Origin: Bog-159 sp963818855
GTDB lineage: Bacteria; Acidobacteriota; Terriglobia; Bryobacterales; Bryobacteraceae
Length of the DNA stretch: 64,000 nt
Direction of reading: 5' to 3'
NCBI GenBank assembly: GCA_963818855.1
Contig: CAWFUH010000003.1
Span: forward strand, 248,001-312,000
The notes under the pieces were generated by a model. It saw only the letters and a list, made by a program, of their open reading frames with translations. It was not told the DNA's origin and ran no database searches. The position numbers and the translations under genes were made by a program. Shown one piece after another: positions 55,862 to 64,000 of the stretch. The number at the start of each line of letters is the position of its first letter. Within the stretch, counting starts at the first letter, position 1.

Positions 55862-56857
55862 ATGCGAATGCGGCGGAAGATCCTGACGGGTTTTTGGGGC
55901 GGCCCAATGCTGTGGCTGGCGGGGTGCGGCGGCTCCCCGCACGCTACCACGGAGAAGTATTGGCTGGTGGCGACTAACATCAAGATCCCCTATTGGCAGA
56001 GCGCGAATACTGGGTTGCTGCACGCCGCGCAACTGATGGGCGTGAAGGCCGAAATCGTGGGGCCGGATTCGTTCGACCCCAAGGCGGAACACGAAGCTTT
56101 CCAGCGGGTGCTGGCCGAGAAGATCAAACCGGCGGGCATTATGATATCAGCGGCAGATCCGGCCATAATGCAGCCGGATATTGACGCCGCAATCGGGCAG
56201 GGCATCCCGGTGGTAACAATAGATTCCGACGCGCCCGCGAGTAAGCGACTCTCATTCATAGGAACCGATAATTACAAAGCGGGCCTGATGGGCGCGCAGC
56301 TTGCCGTGAAGCAGTTGCAGGGCAAAGGCAGCGTCGTGATTTTCACCATGCCCGAGCAGGCCAACCTGAAAGACCGTTTGCGCGGCTATCACGACGGCTT
56401 GGAGGGCCACCCGGGCATCAAGATCGCGGACACGGTGGACGTGAAGGGAGACGCGCGCATCGCGTTTGACCATACACAAGATCTGGTCGATAAAAAGGGC
56501 ATAGACAAGATCGACGGATTCATCTGCCTGGAGGCCATCGCGTGTCCGGAGGTGGCCGATGTGCTCGACCGCAACAAGATCAGCGGCAAGGTGGTGATAG
56601 CGATGGACGCCGATCAACGCACGCTCGATTGGATTAAGAAAGACCGCATCGCCGGCACCATCGCGCAAAAACCTTTCACCATGGGTTACATAGGCGCGCT
56701 AACGCTGGATACACTGCATCACTATCCGCCGAATCCCCTGGATAAGGCCTGGTCGCAGGATCCGCAATCGCCGGTGGCGACGTTCATCGACACGGGCGAG
56801 ATGTTGGTGGATAAAAGCAACGTGGATAGCTTCGTCAGCGCCACGGCCCAAAGGTAG
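55862..56857 (+). CDS. sugar-binding lipoprotein of an ABC-type transporter (periplasmic binding protein type 1)
   Basis: 331 residues. Lipobox LWLAGCGG marks a lipoprotein. The two-lobed sugar-binding fold follows: YWLVATNIKIPYWQSANTGL, PVVTIDSDAPASKRLSFIGT, DNYKAGLMGAQLAVKQLQGK and VVIAMDADQRTLDWIKKDRI. GGAGG lies seven bases before ATG 55862. It is the solute-binding family of ribose/rhamnose/xylose transporters. No ATPase or permease genes are near, so it is an orphan or acts with a distant system. Confidence 0.88.
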   Translation: MRMRRKILTGFWGGPMLWLAGCGGSPHATTEKYWLVATNIKIPYWQSANTGLLHAAQLMGVKAEIVGPDSFDPKAEHEAFQRVLAEKIKPAGIMISAADPAIMQPDIDAAIGQGIPVVTIDSDAPASKRLSFIGTDNYKAGLMGAQLAVKQLQGKGSVVIFTMPEQANLKDRLRGYHDGLEGHPGIKIADTVDVKGDARIAFDHTQDLVDKKGIDKIDGFICLEAIACPEVADVLDRNKISGKVVIAMDADQRTLDWIKKDRIAGTIAQKPFTMGYIGALTLDTLHHYPPNPLDKAWSQDPQSPVATFIDTGEMLVDKSNVDSFVSATAQR

Positions 56858-56937
56858 GAGTGCTGGGTTCTCTGGATCACCGTTCTATTGATGATTAGAT
56901 ATTTCCAGCGAAAGATTACCGGGTCGGCATTCCTCCT

Positions 56938-57321
56938 TCAAGTAGAGGTCGAAGCGTTGGGTGTGAAGACTACAGTAAGGTACGCTTGCGTCTTTTTTGA
57001 ATGTGCGCCGAGTGGTTCGTAGTCGCGCAGATGACTGGGGTACTGATGCAGCGCGTCCGGCGCAGTCGGCGACAGCGCCTGAATGCCGGGTTTCTCATCG
57101 TTCTTCAGGGTGCCTTCAACCAATCCAGCGTTCACGATCTCCACGTACTTGTAGGCATGCAGAACCTCGATCACCTTCTTTTCAAACTCCGGATCCCAGC
57201 GCTCCACGTAGTAGCAGATCTGGCGCAGCCGGACCTCGCTCTGCGTCAGTATCCGATGCGGTTTAGACCGGCTCAGTGCGAGCAAGCTTGGATGGCTAGA
57301 CTCGCCGGGTGCGCGATGCAA
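56938..57321 (-). pseudogene. fragment of a second IS630-family transposase
   Basis: LTQSEVRLRQICYYVERWDP, then EFEKKVIEVLHAYKYVEI and NDEKPGIQALSPTAPD, then LRDYEPLGAHSKKTQAYL. 'DEKPGIQA' is the first DDE Asp region of another IS630 subgroup. Ends and the remaining catalytic residues are missing. Unrelated to the copy at 27542-28936. Confidence 0.65.
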
Positions 57322-57325
57322 CGCC

Positions 57326-58234
57326 CTAAACCTGCTCTACGATTTTCAGAAGGCCTTTGAGAGACGTCTCCGTGGAGTCCAGCTTGCCCTGCGGATCGCG
57401 CCAGTGGGTCTCGAGCGTGAACGTCTCCTTGTGGCCGTCCTTGGGCAGAGCACGGATCTGTCCCAGGTTGTCGAACTCGCCCTGGCCGACAGCCGTCCAT
57501 ACCGCTTTTCCGGCTGAATCGTGGCGGTAGTCACGAAGATGACCTGAAAAATACGCGCTGGGTCGAGCCTGCGGTACCCTCCTGGAAACGGTTGCTGATT
57601 CGGCTGCATTGTTGGGATCGCAGGTCAGGCCGATATTGTCGTCTTTCACCCGATTGAGGAGTTCCGCCGATTCCGCCGCGTTTGAGACGTAGCCGCCACC
57701 GATGTCCTCCACGGCTAGCACGAACCGGCCTGGTCGAGCGCGTCGTGCCACTTTCTCGCAGCAGTTCGTCGATTCGGTCGCAAGTATTGGTAGAGGGCTT
57801 CTCCCCCTTTTCGAGCATAAAAGTGAAAAATTCGGATTTTGCGGGTTCCGAAAACCGCGGACCCGCTCCATGGCTGAATCCAGCAGCTTCCATTGCTCAT
57901 CCAGCTTGCGGCCGCCTTCAGCCGTATCTGGAGGAAGCGGGATCTTGAAGAAGCCGCTGTCCAGGACGGAGATGCGGATGCCCTGTTCGTCGAAAATGGC
58001 GCGTGCCTGGCGGACCTTCTCCAGGGGTTGCTCGGTATTATACGGACCCCAAATGTTCCGAACCTCGGCCCATCGAAGGCCGTAGCGGCGCAGAAAGTGG
58101 GCGGCCGCGAGAGGATCGTCGTCGATCTCGTCGGTGGTGATGCCGAGTTTGAAGGTAAAGAGCGGCAGGGCCGGGAGCCTGCAGGCCAGCGGAGCCAGCA
58201 CCGCCGCAAATTGACGACGCGAAAGGAACACCAT
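57326..58234 (-). CDS. sugar phosphate isomerase/epimerase-like TIM-barrel protein with compensated frameshifts
   Basis: 302 residues as read, with a signal-like start (MVFLSRRQFAAVLAPLACRL). Family motifs in frame: GITTDEIDDDPLAAAHFLRR, RISVLDSGFFKIPLP, FVLAVEDIGGGYVSNAAESA and TFTLETHWRDPQGKLDSTE. Two internal stretches, about 57760-57835 and 57545-57590, give the family sequence only in another frame (FFTFMLEKGEKPSTNTCDRI; PFPGGYRRLDPARIF). The frame is thus left and re-entered twice, so the product as read would have two scrambled segments, one in the metal/substrate region. Confidence 0.7.
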   Translation of the reverse strand: MVFLSRRQFAAVLAPLACRLPALPLFTFKLGITTDEIDDDPLAAAHFLRRYGLRWAEVRNIWGPYNTEQPLEKVRQARAIFDEQGIRISVLDSGFFKIPLPPDTAEGGRKLDEQWKLLDSAMERVRGFRNPQNPNFSLLCSKRGRSPLPILATESTNCCEKVARRARPGRFVLAVEDIGGGYVSNAAESAELLNRVKDDNIGLTCDPNNAAESATVSRRVPQARPSAYFSGHLRDYRHDSAGKAVWTAVGQGEFDNLGQIRALPKDGHKETFTLETHWRDPQGKLDSTETSLKGLLKIVEQV

Positions 58235-58785
58235 ACAACGAGATTATAGCGGCGCCTTGATTTTGGATCGCCGGGATTCGGTTTGTCGAGCATCCTGAGC
58301 GATGCGCGGGGCCTCCTCCGGTGACTTTCGCTTGCATCATTGCGACGCTCCGCTTGGCGCCAAAATCTAAAAGGATATCGGTTGAAGGCAAAACATCCGG
58401 TGCACCTGGAAAGATGTTCTCGCGGCCATCCGGTCTCCAAGTCCAACAGGGATCTCCGCTCCCAGAAATGTGATTTGCCGAGCCGGGTGATCGCGACAAT
58501 TAGATCTCCGGCCAAGGAGTAATTGTCGTCCATGCGGAGTTATAGTTGTCGCCGACCCGGAGAAATAGTTGTTGTCCATCCGAGGGAATAGTTGACGCCG
58601 GGGGGAGGGACAGCCGGGCCTTGATCCGTGCGACGGATGAAGATCTCCTGACTGTCTTCCCCCCCCGACGCGTACCCAACAGAGGCTAACTAAAAGGGGC
58701 CATTCGGTGAAAATGCCGAACCGCTGCCTTGCGTCTATGCGGTCCCCGATCGCTTAAACATCCTTCAAATCGCGAACAAACGCAG
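58235..58785. other. non-coding stretch with degenerate tandem repeats
   Basis: No gene. See the repeat entry at 58490-58605. Confidence 0.4.
58490..58605. repeat. about five degenerate 22-26-bp tandem repeats
   Basis: Successive units: gacaattagatctccgg, gtaattgtcgtccatgcgga, ttatagttgtcgccgacccg, aatagttgttgtccatccga, aatagttgacgccgggg. The consensus is near TAGTTGTCGxCxAxCCGGAG. Spacing of one to two helical turns and degeneracy are like transposase-binding repeats at the end of IS21- or Tn7-like elements; they are too irregular for CRISPR. Confidence 0.5.
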
Positions 58786-59000
58786 TCAGCTCTTCGATCG
58801 GAGACCAAGCCGCGAACTGGTCCCGCCATGGGGTGAAGTAAGTCGGCGGGCCGCTCCGCCTGCTACCTGCGTCACATAGAGCTTTGGCTCATGATCGTCC
58901 CTGTTCGATGAGAACACTACCTGCTTGCCATTGGGCGAAAAGCTCGTGAGCCGTTCGATTCTTACATTACCCCTCGGCCGGCCGGGACTCCAAGTTCCGC
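58786..59000 (-). pseudogene. C-terminal remnant of a TolB/PD40 propeller protein
   Basis: SFSPNGKQVVFSSNRDDHEP, then KLYVTQVAGGAARRLTSP. 'SPDGKxVxFxSxRD' and 'LY..xxxGG..RRLT' are the PD40 blade motif of TolB-like proteins or kinase-linked WD40 proteins. No start or other blades. Confidence 0.5.
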
Positions 59001-59188
59001 TGCCGATGAGCAGGACCCAGATCGGCGGCGTCACCGGATGGCTGCGGGCTGCCGCGCTGGGCGAGGTGCACGGCGTTCCCCTGTCGAACCTGTGGCCGGA
59101 GATCAGCGCGCAACGGCTCTGCGCGGCGCCTATGAAGAAGCGCTGAGCCGCTACGCCGCATGACGCTGCCCGTGCCGTCGAAATTCGG

Positions 59189-61663
59189 TTATTGCACCTT
59201 CCACTTTTCCAGGCCGGCCGAGAATCCCGGCTGCATGGTAACTTCCAAACGCAACGCGTCCGTCGAGACGGGCGCAAATGTAAGCTTGTCGTATTTGTCT
59301 TTTTCGACGCCGGCGGGATCGTTGGCCGCCACTGGCTTCCACTCCTGGCCATCTTTATACAGGACGCGCCAGGAGGCCGGCACGCGAACCTCTCCGCGCC
59401 CTGTATCGTCGAACCAGTAGACCGCCACCTGCGAGACCGTCGACTTCTGCGGGAAGGTGTACTCGATCCACTCGGTCCGGCCTTTTTCAGGCCACCAGTC
59501 GAAGTACGAGGCCGGATCGCTGGACGATTGCGGCTCCTCGCCGTCGTTTACGGCTTCGGGGCGCTTCTCGATGCCTTCGCCGCTCACGCGCTGCCCGTCT
59601 TGCGACGCGCTGACTTTGCTTTTCATGGCAAGCGTAGGCCACGGCTTGGGCCGTGCGGCGGACTCCACGTCGGGAAACCAGACCACCATCTCATCGCGCC
59701 CGCGATTCGCCCAGGCGTAGTATGGAATCGCCGTGAAGTCCTCGCTCTGGCGCACCACTCGTCCCGCCGCATCATAAGCCAGCGACACTGCACGGCTCTT
59801 CACCACTTCCACGCCATTCAGCAGATCGGGCCGGAATTCGGCGGTGAGTGGCTCGCTATCCGGCAACAGCAGATTCCGCACTTTATGATCGGGACTATCC
59901 ACGGACTCCGCGGCGAACACGATGGGACCGCGCTCGATGGCAACGCGCCCGCGGTCGGAGCTTACTTGAGAATTGGCCATGACCCGGCGCACGGGCATCG
60001 GCAGATCCAGATCGATCGTATCGCCCGTCTTCCACTCGCGGTCAAGCGTCACATAACCTAGCTCCAGATCTTTGTCAAAATCGATGCGCACCGGTTTCCC
60101 GTTGATGCTCAGGCTGGGCGCGGCGTGCACTGCATCGGCGAAACGGTACAGATCGCTGGGGACGGCTTGATCCCTGGCCCAGCCGGGAATACGGACCTTG
60201 ATGGCGAAGCGGGCAGCCGCGCCGGGGTCCACCGAAATCTTCACGCGTCCGTCCCAAGGATAACGGGTCTCCTGTACCACCTTCACCGTGCGGCTCGCCA
60301 TGTGTACGTCGGCAGTTCCGCCGGCGAAGAGGTTCACGTATAGAGTGTCGCCGGCCAGCGCGTACATGTAGCCCGGCACCGACGCGATGAAGCGCGTAAT
60401 GTTGCCCGGACAGCAGGCCACGCCGAACCATGGGCTGCGTCCGCGCCGGCCATTCGATTCGAGCGGATTCTGATAGAAGAACGACTTTCCATCCAGCGAC
60501 ACGCCGGAGATGAGGCCGTTATAGAGCGTGCGCTCCATCACGTCGATGTATTTCGCATCGCCGTGCAGCAGGAAGAGCCGTTCGTTCCAGAAATCGTTAC
60601 CCACCGAGGCACAGGTCTCGTTGTAGGCCGTCAGATTGGGCAGCTCGTAGTTCCCGCCGAAGGCTTCGCCATTACCGGTCGCGCCGATACCTCCGGTGAT
60701 GTAGAGTTTCTTCCCCACCACGTTGTCCCAGATTGCATCGATGGCGTGCACGTAGGCGGCATCGCCGGTCATGGCGGCCACGTCAGCCATGCCAGAGTAC
60801 ATATAGGTGGCGCGCACGGCGTGGCCCACGGCCTCAGTCTGATCCACTACGCGCAAGTTGGCCTGGTTGTAGGAAGAGCCACCCGGGCCGCGCGAGTCGA
60901 GCATGAACTTGGCCAGATCCAGATAGCGCTCGTCTCCGGTGACGCGATACAGCTTCACCAGGCCCATCTCGACAATCTGGTGGCCGGGCCAGATGGTTTT
61001 CTTGCCGGGCCCGAAGGTGGCACACAACAGATCGGCGGTGCGCAGCGCGATGTCGAGAAGAGTGCGCTTACCCGTCGCCTGATAATGCGCCACGGCCGCT
61101 TCGTAGAGATGGCCCAGGTCGTACAACTCATGGCTCAGCACTTCTTCGTCTTCCCAGCGGTGGGCACCGGCCCATTTATGCGGGTGATCGGGATCGATGG
61201 TGCGCGCGGTATAAAGGTAGCCGTCCGGTTCCTGCGCGGCGGCGATCTTCGCGATCAGGCCGTCGATATATGACTCGAGTGCGGGGTCGGGCTTAACGCT
61301 CAAAGTGTATGAGGCGCCTTCGATGACTTTGTAAATGTCCGTGTCGTCGAAGGGATAGGGAGGGATCTTGCGGTCCTGGGCGGAAATCTGGCCGCGCAGC
61401 GCTTCGGCGGCGTGCACGAAGTTGGCCACCCGGCCGGTGTTCTCGCACTGCTGAAAAGCGAAGGGGATGGTCACTTTGCGGTTGGTCTCGATGCGCGGCG
61501 CCCAGAATGCGTCGGTCAAATGCACGGCGGTGAAGGGGACAGGCTTGATGGGGTAGTCCCTGGCCGCGGCAGCAGTATTTGCAGCGCCTGATTGCGGGCC
61601 TGCCGCCAGGGGACAGAGCGCGGCCGCCAGAAGCGCTGTCAGCCGGATTCCTGGAGATTTCAT
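59189..61663 (-). CDS. secreted GH127 beta-L-arabinofuranosidase-type glycosidase with C-terminal sandwich domain
   Basis: 824 residues with a signal peptide (LTALLAAALCPLAAGPQSGA). The GH127 zinc/catalytic set is present: Glu and Cys in AYNETCASVGNDFWNERL, and the Cys pair in WFGVACCPGNITRF, one being the nucleophile. PDGYLYTARTIDPDHPHKWA and LYITGGIGATGNGEAFGG are typical. From about residue 660 a discoidin-like sandwich (SYFDWWPEKGRTEWIEYTF) may bind carbohydrate. GH127 removes beta-L-arabinose from plant glycoproteins. Together with GH51 it points to arabinose-rich plant polymers as food. Upstream lies a ruined TonB receptor that may once have imported the product. Confidence 0.92.
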   Translation of the reverse strand: MKSPGIRLTALLAAALCPLAAGPQSGAANTAAAARDYPIKPVPFTAVHLTDAFWAPRIETNRKVTIPFAFQQCENTGRVANFVHAAEALRGQISAQDRKIPPYPFDDTDIYKVIEGASYTLSVKPDPALESYIDGLIAKIAAAQEPDGYLYTARTIDPDHPHKWAGAHRWEDEEVLSHELYDLGHLYEAAVAHYQATGKRTLLDIALRTADLLCATFGPGKKTIWPGHQIVEMGLVKLYRVTGDERYLDLAKFMLDSRGPGGSSYNQANLRVVDQTEAVGHAVRATYMYSGMADVAAMTGDAAYVHAIDAIWDNVVGKKLYITGGIGATGNGEAFGGNYELPNLTAYNETCASVGNDFWNERLFLLHGDAKYIDVMERTLYNGLISGVSLDGKSFFYQNPLESNGRRGRSPWFGVACCPGNITRFIASVPGYMYALAGDTLYVNLFAGGTADVHMASRTVKVVQETRYPWDGRVKISVDPGAAARFAIKVRIPGWARDQAVPSDLYRFADAVHAAPSLSINGKPVRIDFDKDLELGYVTLDREWKTGDTIDLDLPMPVRRVMANSQVSSDRGRVAIERGPIVFAAESVDSPDHKVRNLLLPDSEPLTAEFRPDLLNGVEVVKSRAVSLAYDAAGRVVRQSEDFTAIPYYAWANRGRDEMVVWFPDVESAARPKPWPTLAMKSKVSASQDGQRVSGEGIEKRPEAVNDGEEPQSSSDPASYFDWWPEKGRTEWIEYTFPQKSTVSQVAVYWFDDTGRGEVRVPASWRVLYKDGQEWKPVAANDPAGVEKDKYDKLTFAPVSTDALRLEVTMQPGFSAGLEKWKVQ

Positions 61664-61714
61664 GTTTTTCCTTTTTCTTTGCGGGCTTCGTTGGGAGCGC
61701 CCAAACGCCCCATC

Positions 61715-62459
61715 CTAAAACATGACTTTCGCCCCCACCTGCCACCATCGGGGAAGTTGCTGTGACAGGGCCTTGCCGAAGGTGGCGTCCACGGGATTGG
61801 CGTCGACGTTGGTGAGATTGGGATGGTTGAAGATATTGTAGAACTCAAAACGTAATTGTAAATTGACTCTCTCGGTCAGGTGATTGTCCTTGTAAAAGGC
61901 CGCATCCGTTTCGGCAAAGTTCGGTTCGCGAAATTGACTCGACTTCTCGTTGCCTTCCGCGGCGAACGTGGAGGGGGCCGTGAACCGTGAGAACATCCCA
62001 AAGGTTGCGGTTGAGCGCGGGCAGCTCTCTGACCGTGGCGGAATTTAGCGTGGCCTGGATGCGGCTGTCATCGGTATCGAGCGGCGGCGCTTCGGAGACG
62101 TTGGTGACGGCCTGAGTCGAAGTGGCTAGCGCAAGGGTTATGTTGATGCCTTGCGTCTGGTTGGTGTCCAGCGTGACGCCCTCCTCGGCCGGCCGGAAGC
62201 CCGCTGTTTCGATATGAAGCGTATAGCGGCCAGGTGGGAGGCTGCTGAAGCGGTAGTTGCCGGATGTGCTGGTGGTGGCCGCGGTTTCTACACCTGTGTC
62301 CAGATTCCTCAAGGTCACCGCGGCGCCGGGAACGGCTGACCCGCTGGGGTCGCTGACCACACCCTGGATATTTCCGCTGAACACCGACTGGCCGTACGCG
62401 CAGACGCCCGCAATTAGACACACAAACCCTAAAGCCTTGAAAGCTGGGTACTTCATCAT
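61715..62459 (-). pseudogene. TonB-dependent receptor reduced by a large internal deletion
   Basis: The N-terminal part is good: signal (KALGFVCLIAGVCAYGQSVF), carboxypeptidase-like domain (SGNIQGVVSDPSGSAVPGAA, then YRFSSLPPGRYTLHIETAGF), and the start of the plug (ATVRELPALNRNLWDVLT). It then jumps, in another frame, to the last strands (LTERVNLQLRFEFYNIFNHP, then QLPRWWQVGAKVMF). Receptors of this Acidobacteria family have about 1000-1200 residues; here roughly 750-900 are missing. Non-functional. Confidence 0.85.
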
Positions 62460-62619
62460 GGAAAACCCCCTTGCCAGTCGGCTGGGACCTGGCCGTCATC
62501 GCATCGCAGAAAGCCCTTACATTTTTTCGTAGCAGCTGTCCATGGAGCGGCTGCCGATAGTGGAATCTTGAAGCCTACTAGATTTATATCACTCGCTGTA
62601 TACCAAGTCAACAGGAAAA

Positions 62620-62633
62620 TGGAAGCGCTTTCA
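62620..62633. promoter_or_regulatory. LacI/CcpA-type operator palindrome
   Basis: TGGAAGCGCTTTCA is the classic LacI/GalR/CcpA-type palindrome. It lies 160 bp upstream of the TonB-receptor start, in the promoter zone shared with the divergent TPR gene, consistent with sugar-dependent control of the receptor-GH127 pair. Confidence 0.6.
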
Positions 62634-62641
62634 TTTAGGGA

Positions 62642-63484
62642 ATGGGCGTTGCTGGTACCCCACCGCCCGGATTGCGCTACGCTGCGGAGCCGACGAAATG
62701 CGGACTTCGGAGACGCCAATACGAGCAGGCATTGAGCCTGGCGCGCTCGGCTTTAGCGTCCTCTCCCAATGACGTCCGGATTCTGACTTTGGAAGCGATT
62801 GCGTGGTCCGAGCCGGCAGGGGCCGCGCCTAGCCGCATGCGGGCCCGTGATCGCCGCGAACGAGCGGGATTGCGAAATGGCCGCCTGCAGCGGCCCGCGA
62901 AAGCCGTCCCGTTCCGCGGCAACTCAGCGCACTGGCGCCAGCCGAACAGCCACATCCGTTACCAGTTGGCGGCGGGCCAGTTCATGGCAAAGTCGTATAC
63001 CGGCTCCCTGGCGACGCACTCGATCTGGCCGCGGCGGCAAGGGAAGCTTACCGGGAACACGCCGCGCGCCACGGCAGTACGTCGATTTTGCATCGCTGTG
63101 CGTGACCCACAGATCCTGCGACGCCGGGATTACCATGATCGACGCGGGTCTCGGGCATGCTCCGCAGTCGGCCGCATTGTATCTTGCCCGTGGTGTCCTG
63201 GACGTCCAAGGGGGCCTTACGACCGGGCGGACGCCGACTTCGCCACCGGGGAACGGCTGGACCCGCGGCGGGGGTACGGCTCGTTCGCGCAGGCCTTGTC
63301 GCAGGTACAGCAGCCGGTAGCCGCGGCGGATTTCGCGCGCGCTGCAAAAGTCCGGCAAGCCGGGCAGCGCTGGGGAGATCCGCACGTTGCTGGCCCGCTT
63401 CAACGATCTGCGCCGGCGGCTGGAGGACGAGGAAGAGCGGTACCGGCTCGTGGAAGGAGGCGCGCCGGGCGGACCACCGCCATA
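62642..63484 (+). pseudogene. tetratricopeptide-repeat protein, multiple frameshifts
   Basis: TPR-like stretches in different frames: RRRQYEQALSLARSALASSP, then NDVRILTLEAIAWSEP; AGITMIDAGLGHAPQSAALY, then LARGVLDVQ; YDRADADFATGERLDP; and the end EIRTLLARFNDLRRRLEDEE, then ERYRLVEGGAPGGPPP. At least four shifts. Intact relatives are secreted or soluble TPR proteins of unknown role. Confidence 0.6.
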
Positions 63485-63511
63485 AGCTCGTCTATACTGT
63501 GAAGGAAACCC

Positions 63512-64000
63512 ATGCATAGCCAGGCCGGTGCGCTCTTTCTGCTTGCGGCGGCGGGTTTCTTTCAGGCGGCATTTGCCCTTCCGGTCAGGCATCTGCGGCA
63601 ATGGCGCTGGGAACAGATGTGGGTGGCGCAAGCAGTGACAGCCAACCTGCTGTTCCCGCTGCTATGGGCGGCGGTGGTGCCGGCCGCATTCTGGAGCCAG
63701 GCGGCGCACATCCCGCGCTCCCACTGGATTGCGGCGTACGGCTGGGGACTGATCTGGGGGCTGGGCGGCGCCGCCTGGGGCCTGACCATGACGCGCCTGG
63801 GCATGGCTTTTTCCAACTCCTTCGTCTTTGGCGTCACCACCATGACCGGCGCCTTGCTGCCGCTGGCAGTGAACGGAGTCGAGAGTCCACCGCGCCCGCC
63901 GTTGTTCGCCGCGGGCCTGGCGCTGTGCGTGCTGACGACGGTGCTCATCGGCTTCCTGCGACGCCACGGCAGTCAGGAGCCGCTGCTGCCGATGCCGGCG
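63512..64000 (+). CDS. rhaT: L-rhamnose/proton symporter RhaT-like membrane protein (5' part)
   Basis: The open frame runs to the window edge (163 residues seen). Five or so membrane helices are visible (ALFLLAAAGFFQAAFALPV, FPLLWAAVVPAAFWSQAA, WGLIWGLGGAAWGLTMTRLG, FGVTTMTGALLPLAVNGV and GLALCVLTTVLIGFLRR). The RhaT signature region with alternating Gly and aromatic residues fits the L-rhamnose-H+ symporter family. AAGGAA lies a few bases before the ATG at 63512. It fits the sugar-use theme of this end of the window. Confidence 0.78.
   Translation, partial: MHSQAGALFLLAAAGFFQAAFALPVRHLRQWRWEQMWVAQAVTANLLFPLLWAAVVPAAFWSQAAHIPRSHWIAAYGWGLIWGLGGAAWGLTMTRLGMAFSNSFVFGVTTMTGALLPLAVNGVESPPRPPLFAAGLALCVLTTVLIGFLRRHGSQEPLLPMPA

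Noticed and set aside
58490..58605. Possible CRISPR array
   Set aside because: Units are contiguous and degenerate with no unique spacers of constant length, and no cas genes are present.

Overview
The window looks like a GC-rich chromosomal stretch from a soil Acidobacteriota bacterium, most like the Bryobacterales/Solibacterales. This is inferred from gene content: several secreted proteins built from 'NLYGTT..GG' tandem repeats (the GloVer choice-anchor type), a VWFA-related secreted protein, a sigma factor overlapping a kinase-TPR protein, a TonB receptor with a carboxypeptidase-like N-terminus, and glycoside hydrolases of families 51, 79 and 127. No rRNA operon or CRISPR array was seen. 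There is one intact tRNA (Glu-CTC).

Layout. 0-8.6 kb is mostly healthy: the end of a HigA-type antitoxin, YgfZ, a LuxR regulator coupled to two HtrA-like proteases, a Uma2 nuclease, a membrane protein, and an MBL-fold hydrolase abutting a DegT aminotransferase. 8.6-27 kb is a decaying accessory zone of secreted proteins. It holds a GH51 arabinofuranosidase overlapping an esterase, an IS91-like element beside a broken GH79 gene, and broken CBM6, DUF362, LacI, FAD-oxidoreductase and VWA genes. It also holds two sialidase-like propeller genes and duplicated anti-sigma/secreted-protein modules.

27-38 kb is a nest of mobile elements. An IS630 copy sits in the membrane segment of an anti-sigma gene. 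Next comes a large IS21-like element with a zinc-finger gene, a parB-like gene, istA and a truncated istB. Its istA is split by a three-recombinase (RIT) element with 35-bp inverted ends. Deleting 32521-35942 restores the istA reading frame exactly. 38-42 kb is an island edge: an AbiEi antitoxin with a truncated AbiEii toxin, half of a tRNA-Arg gene, and a broken phage-type integrase with an excisionase interrupted by one stop codon.

42-54 kb carries an overlapping ECF sigma factor/kinase-TPR pair flanked by secreted repeat proteins, then a PQQ-type propeller protein. 55.6-64 kb is a sugar-use region: tRNA-Glu, a lipoprotein sugar-binding protein, a damaged isomerase, GH127, a TonB receptor reduced by a large internal deletion with a LacI-type operator upstream, and the start of a RhaT-like transporter.

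Reading as a whole: the strongest signal is nested transposition (IS21/ParB element, RIT element, IS630) in which both insertions can be removed on paper to give back an uninterrupted frame. A second, cautionary signal is the large number of one-base indels, several in homopolymers. They could be real pseudogenes or residual assembly errors, so 'pseudogene' calls that rest only on frameshifts should be read with that in mind.
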